Assembly: GCF_009789195.1 (NCBI RefSeq)
Contig: NZ_WSTC01000004.1
Coordinates: forward strand, 62,001 to 126,000
Length of the DNA: 64,000 bases
Direction: 5' to 3'
Origin: Paenibacillus sp. MMS18-CY102
GTDB taxonomy: Bacteria > Bacillota > Bacilli > Paenibacillales > Paenibacillaceae
In this document: positions 9,193 through 20,845 of the stretch, piece after piece
Layout of the letters: each line of letters starts with the position of its first letter
How positions within the stretch are numbered: the stretch's first letter is position 1
Made by a program: the position numbers and the translations under genes
The notes under the pieces: generated by a model
Databases searched by the model: none
The model's input: the letters and a program-made list of their open reading frames with translations, nothing else
Told to the model about the DNA's origin: nothing

Positions 9193-10315
9193 AATATCCA
9201 GCGCCCAGTTAGCATGCTTATTTTTTATGGCGGCGTTATCGACATCCATGCTAACAGGGCCATCTTTCATTTTCACCCTTGCCGATCGTGACATGTGGCT
9301 ATCTGCCGTTCTCTCGCCTCTGATTGGAATGCCGCTCATATTCATTATCATTTTCCTGCATAAGCTATTTCCTGGCCAAACGATCATGCAATACAATCGC
9401 ACCCTGCTCGGCAAATCCGTAGGCACATTGCTAAGCCTCCTGTTCCTGTTTAATCTGCTTATTCTCAACGGCATCCAGACCCGGCAGTTTTTCGACTTCA
9501 TGTCGCAAAATTACTTTGCCAAAACGCCGGGCATCCTATTTGCCGCAAGCATGACGCTGATCGGAGCCATTGCCATCCGCTGCGGTGTCGAAATCATCTG
9601 CCGTATTGCCATGCTGCTGACGCCGCTTATTATATTGATCGTATTCGCGATTATCCTGCCGCTTACGAAGGAGATTGACCTCGGTCGATTGCTTCCCATT
9701 ATGGAAAATGGTTTCGTTCCCGTAGCCAAAGGCACAATCGCGCTGCAGACCTGGTTTTCGATGTATGCCTATATGTCCTTTTTTCTGCCCTTTGTTTCGA
9801 ATCCGAAGCGCCTCTTCCATTGGGGGAGTATGGCTGCCCTTTGGACGGCAGCTACTTTCTTGAGCGCCTTCGTCTATATCGTCGGCGTACTCGGAGAAGC
9901 GGTGTCCAACTACATGTACCCCTTAATGATTCTTAGCCGTTATGTAGAGATATTCGAATTTATCGAGCACTTGGATTCCTTGCTCATGCTGTTTTGGGTG
10001 CTAGATGTTTTTTTAAGAACCTGCATGACCTATTTCGCCGTCACTGCGGGCTTTGCCCAGTTATTCGGCACCATCAATATGCGCGCGATTGTGATGCCAG
10101 TCGGCCTTCTCATCCTTTGCTTCTCTTTCTGGTCGATACCTAATTTAACGGCGTTCCGGTCCATGACCTCTATCTACACCATTTACTATATTGCCATCAA
10201 CATGGCATATCCCTGCTTGCTCCTTGCCATCGCGAAGTTGCGAGGCTTTCGCCCCCCGCCCTCTAGTCCAGACGAGCAAACGCTCAGCATGAATGGAGCG
10301 AATGCTCCGTCCTAA
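9179..10315 (+). CDS. GerB-family endospore germination permease (third of three)
   Basis: A 378-aa permease beginning MEQGKISSAQLACLFFMAALSTS, with about ten membrane segments. It is closer in sequence to the second copy than to the first (shared CGVEIICRIAMLLTPLIILIV-type and LDSLLMLFWVLDVFLRT-type segments). GGAGTG precedes the ATG within the end of the previous gene. It is the last gene of the operon; a hairpin follows eight bases after the stop. No D-like gene accompanies this copy. Confidence 0.92.
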   Translation: MEQGKISSAQLACLFFMAALSTSMLTGPSFIFTLADRDMWLSAVLSPLIGMPLIFIIIFLHKLFPGQTIMQYNRTLLGKSVGTLLSLLFLFNLLILNGIQTRQFFDFMSQNYFAKTPGILFAASMTLIGAIAIRCGVEIICRIAMLLTPLIILIVFAIILPLTKEIDLGRLLPIMENGFVPVAKGTIALQTWFSMYAYMSFFLPFVSNPKRLFHWGSMAALWTAATFLSAFVYIVGVLGEAVSNYMYPLMILSRYVEIFEFIEHLDSLLMLFWVLDVFLRTCMTYFAVTAGFAQLFGTINMRAIVMPVGLLILCFSFWSIPNLTAFRSMTSIYTIYYIAINMAYPCLLLAIAKLRGFRPPPSSPDEQTLSMNGANAPS

Positions 10316-10321
10316 ACACAC

Positions 10322-10360
10322 AAAAAACCGTAAGCCCCTCCAACGGGAGACTTACGGTTT
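10322..10360. terminator. Hairpin terminator between the convergent ger operon and phosphatase gene
   Basis: A 10-bp stem AAACCGTAAG/CTTACGGTTT with a 16-base loop. On the minus strand it is followed by TTTGTG after the stem's own T run, a good terminator for the phosphatase. On the plus strand the T run is short (TTTCATT), so it probably also ends the germination operon but less efficiently. Confidence 0.75.
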
Positions 10361-10375
10361 CATTACGTTCGCCTG

Positions 10376-11170
10376 TTATTCAGAAGATCCCCTGCCAAAC
10401 AGCCGTTTCATTTTACCCCACGCTCCAGTTGCATCTGTAACTGGCACAGCTAAAGAAGGAATCAGCTCGTCATCAACCAGCAGCTGGGCGTTACGCTTAT
10501 AAGACGCAGCAATGTGGCCTCCCAACTTATCCGCGACCTTCCCATAAGCCTCTTCTAAGCGAAAGCTTCTCCGATCGCAATGATGGGCGTCAGATGAGAC
10601 CAGATGAATGAGCCCTTGCCTGCACATTGTCCATGCCACACGTTCAATCGCCTTGCCAAACGAACCAATTAGCGAATGGGCCGTTACCTGCGCTAAAGCC
10701 CCTAATTCAATAAGGCGCAACAGCTTGCCCGTATCATTGGCTAGCTCGCGATTACGCTCAGGATGCGCGATGACGGGAGTGATTCCTTTCAGGGATAGCT
10801 CATAGATCAGCTCAGGAACACCTTCCGGAACGGAACCAGATGGAAGCTCGAGCAACAAATATCGCGAGCCTGCGAGCGTTACTAACTCCCCCTGCTCCAA
10901 ATGGTCCAGCAGCTCCTTATGATACCGTACTTCTTGTCCATGCCGAACCAATAGCGGAATGCCAGCCGCACGTAGCCGTTCATTTAACTGTGCGGTCAAC
11001 GCGACGACATCACTCGCCTTGTTATAATAGCGTTCATCCGCATGATGGGGTGTCGCGACGACCGCCGTAATTCCTCCAGCAACGGCCGCGCGTGCAAGCG
11101 CTAAGGATTCCTCCCAGTCACCAGCTCCATCATCAATGCCAGGAAGGATATGCGTGTGGATATCAATCAT
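10376..11170 (-). CDS. PHP-family tyrosine-protein phosphatase (CpsB/YwqE type)
   Basis: A manganese-dependent phosphotyrosine phosphatase of the PHP fold, which in relatives removes phosphate from bacterial tyrosine kinases that control capsule or exopolysaccharide synthesis. Metal-binding motifs are visible in order: HTHILPGIDDGA at the N-terminus, GQEVRYH, ITPVIAHPERN, and SSDAHH near residue 200. The ATG at 11170 has GAGGTG upstream and gives the usual 264 aa start MIDIHTHILPG. It is monocistronic here; no partner kinase is adjacent, although a polysaccharide locus lies at the right end of the window. Confidence 0.92.
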   Translation of the reverse strand: MIDIHTHILPGIDDGAGDWEESLALARAAVAGGITAVVATPHHADERYYNKASDVVALTAQLNERLRAAGIPLLVRHGQEVRYHKELLDHLEQGELVTLAGSRYLLLELPSGSVPEGVPELIYELSLKGITPVIAHPERNRELANDTGKLLRLIELGALAQVTAHSLIGSFGKAIERVAWTMCRQGLIHLVSSDAHHCDRRSFRLEEAYGKVADKLGGHIAASYKRNAQLLVDDELIPSLAVPVTDATGAWGKMKRLFGRGSSE

Positions 11171-11254
11171 ACGGACACCTCGTTCGACAGACATCTTTAT
11201 TTTAATAATTATGTACGTCATTATAGCACAGAAGTGTCCAAATACAGATATAAC

Positions 11255-11289
11255 CAAAAAGAAACACCGCCACAAGGACGGTGTTTCTT
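11255..11289 (-). terminator. Terminator of the atp operon
   Basis: An 11-bp stem AAGAAACACCG/CGGTGTTTCTT with a nine-base loop; on the minus strand it ends in TTTTTGG. It lies 35 bases after the atpC stop codon. Confidence 0.85.
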
Positions 11290-11323
11290 CTTATCGGACC
11301 GCCGCAAACGCGGAGCAGAACGA

Positions 11324-11719
11324 TTATTTTCTGATGCTGATCCGGTTCAATGCACGTTGAAGGGCAAGCTCTGCACGGCGATAGTCAACCTCGTCGCGTT
11401 TTGCGTTGAGGCGCTCCTCAGCACGTTGCTTCGATGCTTCAGCACGAGCGAGGTCGATGTCGCCAGCCAGCTCAGCGCTCTCCGCAAGGATAACAACTTT
11501 ATCCTTGCGAATCTCGATGAAACCGCCAGAAACAGCAAGTGTCTCTGTAGCGCCGTCCTTCTTGATGACAACCGGGGCGATGCGAAGAGGGGTTACGAGC
11601 GGAATGTGGTTCGGCAAAATGCCGAGCTCACCGTCCGCGCCCTTCACGCTCACCATGTTGACTTCCTGCGCGTACACTTTACGCTCAGGCGTAACAATCT
11701 CTAATAAAAGGGTGCTCAT
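11324..11719 (-). CDS. atpC: ATP synthase epsilon subunit
   Basis: The epsilon subunit of the F1 central stalk, which couples and inhibits rotation. The 131-aa protein has the N-terminal beta-sandwich (LLEIVTPERKVYAQEV, GILPNHIPLVTPL, VSGGFIEI) and a C-terminal two-helix hairpin rich in Ala, Arg and Glu from about residue 90. It is the last gene of the operon, 23 bases after atpD, and is followed by a terminator. Confidence 0.97.
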   Translation of the reverse strand: MSTLLLEIVTPERKVYAQEVNMVSVKGADGELGILPNHIPLVTPLRIAPVVIKKDGATETLAVSGGFIEIRKDKVVILAESAELAGDIDLARAEASKQRAEERLNAKRDEVDYRRAELALQRALNRISIRK

Positions 11720-11742
11720 GTGAAATCCTCCCGCCTATCGCT

Positions 11743-13161
<1,419 letters not shown>

Positions 13162-13242
13162 TTATTGTTATCATTCGCAGCCTCATTACCGTACCGCTGG
13201 TTAAGCAGCACGGTCTCTTATGAAACCGCATTGAACGAAACT

Positions 13243-14106
13243 TTATTGCTGCGCGTTCGCTCCGCCAACAATTTCCGCGATTTCTTGCGTAATTGCTGCC
13301 TGACGTGCACGGTTGTACGTCAACGTCAAGCTTGCAATCATCTTCGTCGCGTTCTTCGTTGCGTTGCCCATCGCGGTCATGCGTGCGCCGTGCTCACTCG
13401 CTTTGCCTTCCAATACAGCACTGTAAATAACAGTCTCTGCGTATTTCGGAAGGAGATTGTCGAGCACCTTCTCAGGTGACGGCTCATATTCATAGCTCGC
13501 GCTCGTTGCACCCGTCAATTGCGACTGATCCAGCGGAAGCAGTTGCTTGAGGGTAGGCACTTGCGAGATTGCATTAATAAATTGGTTGTACACCAGATAA
13601 AGCTCGTCATATTTGCCGGATTCGAAGCCTTGAACAGCTGCTGCTGCCAAAGTTTTGATATCAGCAAATCTTGGAGAGTCGGAAAGCCCGATAACTTCTT
13701 CAACGATCGCAATGTTGCGGCGCTTGAAGTAGTCACGGCCTTTACGTCCGATGACGAATAGGTCGTATTCAGCAGGAGACTTATGCTTCTCCTGAATCGT
13801 CGTCCATACTTTACGAAGCAAGTTGGCATTGTAACCACCTGCAAGGCCGCGGTCCGAAGTAACGACCAAGTAAGCCGAACGCTTCACTTCGCGGCTTTGC
13901 AGCATGGGATGCTTAACCGTGCCTCCGCCCGATGCAATGCTCGCTACGACTTCTTTGATTTTGTCGGTATATGGACGTGATGCTAGTGCAGCATCCTGGG
14001 CTCTTTTGAGCTTAGCGGATGATACCATCTCCATTGCCTTCGTAATCTGTTTCGTATTTTGCGTGCTTTTGATCGAACGCTTGATTTCGCGCATACCTTT
14101 AGCCAT
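13243..14106 (-). CDS. atpG: ATP synthase gamma subunit
   Basis: The rotating central shaft of F1. The N-terminal helix [21 protein letters not shown] and the C-terminal helix ending [17 protein letters not shown] are the family's coiled-coil ends. The length of 287 aa is usual. It lies between atpA and atpD with gaps of about 90 bases on both sides. Confidence 0.98.
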   Translation of the reverse strand: MAKGMREIKRSIKSTQNTKQITKAMEMVSSAKLKRAQDAALASRPYTDKIKEVVASIASGGGTVKHPMLQSREVKRSAYLVVTSDRGLAGGYNANLLRKVWTTIQEKHKSPAEYDLFVIGRKGRDYFKRRNIAIVEEVIGLSDSPRFADIKTLAAAAVQGFESGKYDELYLVYNQFINAISQVPTLKQLLPLDQSQLTGATSASYEYEPSPEKVLDNLLPKYAETVIYSAVLEGKASEHGARMTAMGNATKNATKMIASLTLTYNRARQAAITQEIAEIVGGANAQQ

Positions 14107-14196
14107 TCGTTGTCACCACCTTATTACCGGGCTTAAGGGGGAAACCGAAGATTCCCCTTTACCCAGTTCTATTCCGCGTTATTGTGAAGAAATGGT

Positions 14197-15726
<1,530 letters not shown>

Positions 15727-16275
15727 CTACAGTGCTCGTTTGTTCAACGATTTTTGCAAACGATCCAATTTGCCCGCCAAGCTTCCATCGTACAGACGGT
15801 CGCCGATGCGAACTTGAATGCCGCCGAGCAAAGCTGGTTCTACAACTTGCTCTGCCGTAATTTTCTTGCCAGTCAATCCGCTGAATTGTGTTGCCACGTT
15901 GCCAAGCTCCTCTGCGCTAAGCGCTTGCGCTGTATATACCGTCGCGCGCGCTTGGCCGAGTGCCTCACCTGCGATTTTCACGTATGCGCCGTATACGTCG
16001 CTGATGACGTTTTGACGGCCGTTCGCAAGGAGCAGCTCCAGCGTATTCAATACGATAAAGGAAACCCGATCCGCAAACACGCTGCGGAGCAGCTCGCTCT
16101 TGCGAGCAGCGTCAACCGATGGAAGCGCCAGAAACTTCTGGACGTCCGAATCGCTCGTGATTGCCTGTACAATCAGCTTCAGTTGGTCTTCAACTTCTGC
16201 GACAACCTGCTGCTGCTGTGCAATATCAAACAAAGCTTTGGCGTAGCGCTTCGCTACTACGACATCGCGGCTCAT
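15727..16275 (-). CDS. atpH: ATP synthase delta subunit
   Basis: The OSCP-like subunit that fixes the peripheral stalk to the top of F1. The N-terminal helical domain starts VAKRYAKALFDIA, and the C-terminal segment has the family pattern LLGGIQVRIGDRLYDGSLAGKL. The 182 aa length is normal. Its ATG overlaps the end of atpF by four bases. Confidence 0.97.
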   Translation of the reverse strand: MSRDVVVAKRYAKALFDIAQQQQVVAEVEDQLKLIVQAITSDSDVQKFLALPSVDAARKSELLRSVFADRVSFIVLNTLELLLANGRQNVISDVYGAYVKIAGEALGQARATVYTAQALSAEELGNVATQFSGLTGKKITAEQVVEPALLGGIQVRIGDRLYDGSLAGKLDRLQKSLNKRAL

Positions 16276-16754
16276 TTGCTTCCTACCTCTTTCAGGTATT
16301 GGTTAACGAGCTGCTCTTGCGACTTCTCATCGATTTGTTTCTCGATGATCTTCGAAGCGATTTTAACGGACATGCCGCCAACTTCGCCGCGGAGCGCTGC
16401 AATTGCTTTGTTTTTCTCGCTCTCGATATCTTTAACTGCATCGTCTTTCAGGCGGGACGCTTCCGTCTTCGCGGTAACGATAATGTCGTCCGCTTGTTTG
16501 GAGCTTGTCGCTTTTGCCTGTTCGATGATGTCATAAGCTTCTTTGCGTGCTTGTTGAAGCGCTTGTTTCTGCTCTTCCAAATGTTGCGCTGCTTGGCTGC
16601 GGCTGTTCTCTGCGTTGTCAAGCTGGCTTTGGATCAGCTCTTTGCGCTGCTCCATAATGCCAAGCAGAGGGCCGAACGCATAACGCTTCAATAGCAGAAA
16701 GAGAATCAGAAACGCCGCTAATTGGATGAAAAACGTGGACCAAGTGATATGCAC
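16272..16754 (-). CDS. atpF: ATP synthase b subunit
   Basis: The peripheral-stalk subunit: one N-terminal membrane helix (about residues 6-22) followed by a long, charged, Ala/Gln/Lys/Glu-rich coiled-coil helix to the C-terminus. Length is 160 aa. It is set apart from atpE by about 170 bases that contain two hairpins, unlike the tight spacing downstream. Confidence 0.96.
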   Translation of the reverse strand: MHITWSTFFIQLAAFLILFLLLKRYAFGPLLGIMEQRKELIQSQLDNAENSRSQAAQHLEEQKQALQQARKEAYDIIEQAKATSSKQADDIIVTAKTEASRLKDDAVKDIESEKNKAIAALRGEVGGMSVKIASKIIEKQIDEKSQEQLVNQYLKEVGSK

Positions 16755-16822
16755 TGGGCGTCACTCCCTTCTTTAGCAATCGGTATTACACGTGCGTACA
16801 CGGATCATTCATTGTAAGGAGG

Positions 16823-16910
16823 AAAGCCCGTATTGCATCTTGCGGATGAACCGGACTTTCCTGTCGAACATAAGGAATGGCGCGGAGGCTAGGCACTCCC
16901 CGCCATTCCT
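16823..16910 (-). promoter_or_regulatory. Tandem hairpins in the atpE-atpF gap
   Basis: Two inverted repeats occupy the intergenic mRNA. The first on the transcript (16910-16873) has a perfect 10-bp stem AGGAATGGCG/CGCCATTCCT. The second (16859-16823) has an 8-bp stem, AAAGTCCG with CGGGCTTT, including one G-U pair. Neither is followed by a T run, so neither is a standard terminator. They could act as processing or stability elements that let atpE be made in excess over atpF. Confidence 0.5.
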
Positions 16911-16923
16911 GTTTATGCGGTTA

Positions 16924-17163
<240 letters not shown>

Positions 17164-17255
17164 TTAAATATGTTTGAATGTATTGAGGCCTGCAAGACAG
17201 GCCGTTGTTCCTGTACTTCTGAAAAAACCTAGTTGTTAGCATCCGTTAACACGGA

Positions 17256-18014
17256 CTAATGCTTCTCTTCGTGAACGACCGCTTGCGACATGTAAACCAT
17301 CGTCAACATGACGAAGACGAAAGCCTGAATCGCGCCGACGAATACGCTGAAGCCTTGCCATACGACGAGCGGGATAATCCCCACCCATCCCAGACCGCTT
17401 ACGATAACGCCGATCATAACCTCGCCGGCAAAGATGTTGCCGTAGAGACGAAGCGCAAGCGACAGTGGCTTGGACACTTCCTTGATCAGGTTCAATGGCA
17501 GGAATGGCACATACGGCTCGAAGTAGTGTTTGAAGTAATGCTTCGTGTTGCGGCGCATGCCTTCGATGTGCGTAAGCAGGATAACGATAACCGTCAATGC
17601 AGCCGTAACCGCTACGTCAGCCGTAGGCGATTTCCACCAAGCGACGTGAGCTTCGCTCTCGCCTCCTAGGTCCAGCTCCATGCCGAAAATCGATGCGCCA
17701 TGATGCACTTCCGTCGCAATGCCGAACGGCAAGCCGAGCATGTTGCCGACAAAGATATACATGATCAGGGAAAGGCCCAGAATCAGATACGGTTTGCCCT
17801 TCTTGAAGTCCATCGTCGTGCCAATAATGTTGACTACAAATTCGATAACCCATTCCAGGAAATTCTGCATCTTGGTAGGCTTATCCACCGACATACCGCG
17901 CACGGATACGAGCGCCAGCACGAGCACGATGATGCTGGTGACAATGATCATGAAGATGGCCGCGAGGTCAAATTCAATTCCCCATTTGTGAACGACAGGA
18001 AAAATATGATCCAT
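17256..18014 (-). CDS. atpB: ATP synthase a subunit
   Basis: The static membrane subunit that forms the proton half-channels. The essential Arg lies in LSLALRLYGNIFAGEV. Several membrane segments are visible across 252 aa, and the family C-terminal GAIQAFVFVMLTMVYMSQAV is present. The ATG overlaps the stop of atpI by one base. Confidence 0.97.
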   Translation of the reverse strand: MDHIFPVVHKWGIEFDLAAIFMIIVTSIIVLVLALVSVRGMSVDKPTKMQNFLEWVIEFVVNIIGTTMDFKKGKPYLILGLSLIMYIFVGNMLGLPFGIATEVHHGASIFGMELDLGGESEAHVAWWKSPTADVAVTAALTVIVILLTHIEGMRRNTKHYFKHYFEPYVPFLPLNLIKEVSKPLSLALRLYGNIFAGEVMIGVIVSGLGWVGIIPLVVWQGFSVFVGAIQAFVFVMLTMVYMSQAVVHEEKH

Positions 18015-18427
18015 TAGTTGTTTTCACCCCTTTCATCGAGGGATTGCTTATTCTCCCGCTTGCGCATGGTCCAAAATCCCAGTATGAGTGTTGCCAATTG
18101 GGCGACAATTAATCCAGCGGCAACTGCCTCAATACGGAAATCGAACGTTCTTGTCGCGATAACTGCCGCTAGTATCCCGATGCAGGCCCGGGTAAGATAG
18201 CCAAGCGTTGAACGCCTGTTCCCGCCCGCCGCCGCGTTTTCACCGATACGGATTACTTTCCAGCCAAGGTGAAGCGCATTCACCAAGCTTGCGGCTGTTC
18301 CAATGACAAGACCGCCCCACCATGCTTGCTGCGCCGGAAAAACAGCCCAACATACACAGCAAACGGACAAAAAAAAGAACGTCAATCGTGTAACGGTTTT
18401 CAGGTAGGCCGACAAGTTGTCTCTCAA
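18014..18427 (-). CDS. atpI: ATP synthase subunit I (AtpI family)
   Basis: A 137-aa membrane protein with four hydrophobic segments; AtpI-type proteins help c-ring assembly. The pattern AWWGGLVIGTAASLVNALHLG at about residues 35-55 is typical of the Firmicute atpI. It overlaps the end of the upstream atpZ by four bases and abuts atpB. Sequence conservation in this family is low, so context supports the call strongly. Confidence 0.9.
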   Translation of the reverse strand: MRDNLSAYLKTVTRLTFFFLSVCCVCWAVFPAQQAWWGGLVIGTAASLVNALHLGWKVIRIGENAAAGGNRRSTLGYLTRACIGILAAVIATRTFDFRIEAVAAGLIVAQLATLILGFWTMRKRENKQSLDERGENN

Positions 18428-18699
18428 GTACCTCTGCCCCCCGTAAACACCCGTATTAGAAAATAGATCGTTACGACGCCGACGCTAAGGCCTGCAAGCA
18501 GTCCGACCAAGTACCAATAGTTCGTGCCATAAGCGGCATCCGCTTTCGTACCGAGCCAAACGCCCACCCCTAAACATACGGCAAGGTCAGCCCCGACGGT
18601 GCCGACCAGCCCCATTGCGCGCCAAGGATTGTCCCCAAGGCCACTGTCCCGCGCGTTTCGATTATTTTCCGAAGGTGGTTTTTCATTGGACGGATTCAT
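18424..18699 (-). CDS. AtpZ/AtpI-family membrane protein
   Basis: A 91-aa protein with a polar N-terminus and two membrane helices (about residues 30-50 and 62-85), of the AtpZ type that opens many atp operons. Relatives are proposed to aid ATP synthase assembly or to carry divalent cations. The pattern WRAMGLVGTVGADLAVCLGVGVWLG and the DAAYGTNYWYLVGLLAGL loop fit. It is the first gene after the operon promoter, with GGAGTG before its ATG. Confidence 0.85.
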   Translation of the reverse strand: MNPSNEKPPSENNRNARDSGLGDNPWRAMGLVGTVGADLAVCLGVGVWLGTKADAAYGTNYWYLVGLLAGLSVGVVTIYFLIRVFTGGRGT

Positions 18700-18725
18700 G
18701 AGGAATCACTCCAAAACTCTCATTT

Positions 18726-18755
18726 ATTTTAGCGAAGCTCCCACCGTTCTGTCAA
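18726..18755 (-). promoter_or_regulatory. Promoter of the atp operon
   Basis: TTGACA and TAAAAT separated by 18 bases on the minus strand, about 30 bases ahead of the atpZ start. The spacing and near-consensus hexamers support a vegetative sigma-A promoter. Confidence 0.75.
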
Positions 18756-18789
18756 TTCATATAAATTCAAACATTTAGTGAACGGTGCT

Positions 18790-18847
18790 CCGAAAACCCT
18801 TATGCAGCAAGGATTTTCGGAATTTAAAACCGTACAGTACAACTGTA
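18790..18847. repeat. Two palindromes between wecB and atpZ
   Basis: CCGAAAA-x-CCTT paired with its complement (18790-18820) forms a 12-bp stem with a seven-base loop, but no T run follows on either strand. Next to it, TACAGT-ACA-ACTGTA (18833-18847) is a perfect 6-3-6 palindrome. They may end the wecB transcript or serve as operators for the atp promoter; nothing in the sequence decides. Confidence 0.4.
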
Positions 18848-18887
18848 TGCTGTAGTCTTCTAGAGATGCCTCGCTCCCACCTCGAAA

Positions 18888-20036
18888 CTATGAACGTTGT
18901 GTGAACGGAACCGGACGGTTGTCCGTTCTTCCAAAATGGTGCAGCAGCCCTTGAACGATGCGAACAGATGCTTGTCCATCGCCATAAGGATTGGCCGCTT
19001 TGCTCATCCGCTCGTACAGTTCAGAATCGCTTAACAGCGCTCTCGTCCGCTCATAAACGTCAGCTTCCTCTGTCCCTACGAGCTCCAGCGTACCGGCATC
19101 AACGCCCTCTGGGCGCTCTGTCGTGTCACGCAGCACAAGAACGGGCACGCCATACGATGGCGCTTCCTCTTGCAAGCCGCCCGAATCGGTCAGTATGAGG
19201 TGGGTATGCGGATAGAAGTTATGCAAGTCGACGACATCGAGCGGATCGATCAGCTTAATGCGCGGATGGTCGCCTAGAATCGCCTGAGCCGGCTCTTTTA
19301 CCGCTGGGCTTGGATGCACCGGATAGACGATCGCAATATCTTCGAACTCGTCCGCGATGCGGCGTACCGCGTTGAAAATGTTGCGGTGCGGCTCGCCCTG
19401 CGACTCGCGGCGATGCGCTGTCATCAGCACTAAGCGTTTGCCTTCCGCCCAGTCAAGCACCGGGTGAGTGAAGCCTTCTTTGACCGTGTATTGGAATACA
19501 TCCGTTACAGTGTTGCCCGTAACGTAGATGCGTTCTTCCGGCTTGTTTTCCTTGCGCAGGTTGCCTGCCGACCATTGCGTTGGGGCAAAATGAACGTCCG
19601 CGAGAACGCCAGTCAATTGGCGGTTCATCTCTTCTGGATACGGCGAAAGCTTGTTCCACGTCCGAAGGCCGGCTTCTACGTGGCCCACTTGAATCTGCTG
19701 CAAGAACGCCGCATAGCTTGCTAGGAACGTCGTAAGCGTGTCGCCGTGAACTAGCACGATGTCAGGCTTCGCTTCGCGCAGCACGGGCTCAAGGCCCTGC
19801 AGAACACGGATCGTGATCTCGTTGAGCGTCTGGCGGTCCTTCATCACATCAAGATCATAATCCGGCTGGATGTTGAACACTTCCAACACCTGGTCGAGCA
19901 TCTGGCGATGCTGTGCCGTTACGCAAACAATCGACTCAATTTGTTCAGGGTGGCGCTGCAGTTCCAAAATAAGGGGCGCCATCTTAATTGCTTCCGGCCG
20001 AACGCCGAATATGGTCATTACTTTTAATTTAGACAA
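18888..20036 (-). CDS. wecB: UDP-N-acetylglucosamine 2-epimerase (non-hydrolysing)
   Basis: Converts UDP-GlcNAc to UDP-ManNAc, the precursor for teichoic-acid linkage units and some surface polysaccharides. Family motifs are visible in order: GVRPEAIKMAPL near the N-terminus, HVEAGLRT, TGNTVTD, MTAHRRES and TDSGGLQEEAPSYGVPVLVLRDTTERPE. Length 382 aa is usual. It lies between upp and the atp operon, 43 bases after upp, so it is probably co-transcribed with it. The B. subtilis equivalent (mnaA) sits elsewhere. Confidence 0.95.
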   Translation of the reverse strand: MSKLKVMTIFGVRPEAIKMAPLILELQRHPEQIESIVCVTAQHRQMLDQVLEVFNIQPDYDLDVMKDRQTLNEITIRVLQGLEPVLREAKPDIVLVHGDTLTTFLASYAAFLQQIQVGHVEAGLRTWNKLSPYPEEMNRQLTGVLADVHFAPTQWSAGNLRKENKPEERIYVTGNTVTDVFQYTVKEGFTHPVLDWAEGKRLVLMTAHRRESQGEPHRNIFNAVRRIADEFEDIAIVYPVHPSPAVKEPAQAILGDHPRIKLIDPLDVVDLHNFYPHTHLILTDSGGLQEEAPSYGVPVLVLRDTTERPEGVDAGTLELVGTEEADVYERTRALLSDSELYERMSKAANPYGDGQASVRIVQGLLHHFGRTDNRPVPFTQRS

Positions 20037-20079
20037 AACGAATCTTCATCTCCCTTAGCATGCTTGCAGATAGAATAAA

Positions 20080-20709
20080 TTAATGGGTGCCAAACATCCG
20101 GTCGCCCGCATCGCCAAGGCCAGGCACGATATAGCCATGGTCATTGAGCTTCTCATCGAGCGCCGCGGTATAGATATCAACATCCGGGTGCGCTTTTTGA
20201 AGCGCCTCTACGCCCTCAGGAGCGGCGATTAAGCACATCATCTTAATCTGCTCACATCCGCGTTTCTTGAGCGAGTCAATCGCTGCAATGGCAGAACCGC
20301 CGGTAGCCAGCATCGGGTCAATAACGATGAGCAGGCGATTCGTCGCATCCGTAGGCAGATTAATATAATACTCGACAGGCTGGAGCGTCTGCGGATCGCG
20401 GAACAAGCCGATATGCCCGACTTTGGCAGCAGGAATTAGCTTTAGCATTCCATCCACCATTCCAAGCCCTGCGCGCAGGATTGGGATCAGCCCAAGCATC
20501 CGGCCGGATACGACTTTCGACTCCGTCACTTGGACAGGCGTTTCCACCTGCACCGTTTCAAGCCGCACGTTACGCGTTATTTCATATGCCATCAAGGTGC
20601 CGACTTCGTCGACGAGTTCCCGGAAGTCCTTCGTATTCGTGTTTTTGTCACGGATAAAGGTGAGCTTATGCTGGATTAACGGATGGTCGCAAATGACCAA
20701 TTTGCTCAT
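20080..20709 (-). CDS. upp: Uracil phosphoribosyltransferase
   Basis: Salvages uracil to UMP using PRPP. The PRPP loop [12 protein letters not shown] and the C-terminal uracil-binding [12 protein letters not shown] are present; 209 aa is the standard length. GGGAGG precedes the ATG. A TATAAT at 20754-20759 (minus strand) may be its -10 but the -35 is poor. Its place near glyA and the atp operon matches B. subtilis. Confidence 0.98.
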   Translation of the reverse strand: MSKLVICDHPLIQHKLTFIRDKNTNTKDFRELVDEVGTLMAYEITRNVRLETVQVETPVQVTESKVVSGRMLGLIPILRAGLGMVDGMLKLIPAAKVGHIGLFRDPQTLQPVEYYINLPTDATNRLLIVIDPMLATGGSAIAAIDSLKKRGCEQIKMMCLIAAPEGVEALQKAHPDVDIYTAALDEKLNDHGYIVPGLGDAGDRMFGTH

Positions 20710-20845
20710 GTTGTGTTGCCTCCCTGATTATGCCTTGGGTAAATACCCCGTTTATTATAGCATTGTAAAAGGCGCGTTGCATCCCAAGCTATCCAGTCGC
20801 CGTATCCCCTTATGCCACGCGATTTTGGGTGGTCCAATACGCTAG

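Noticed and set aside
18790-18820. A rho-independent terminator for wecB
   Set aside because: The hairpin is strong but no T run follows on either strand; recorded only as a palindrome.
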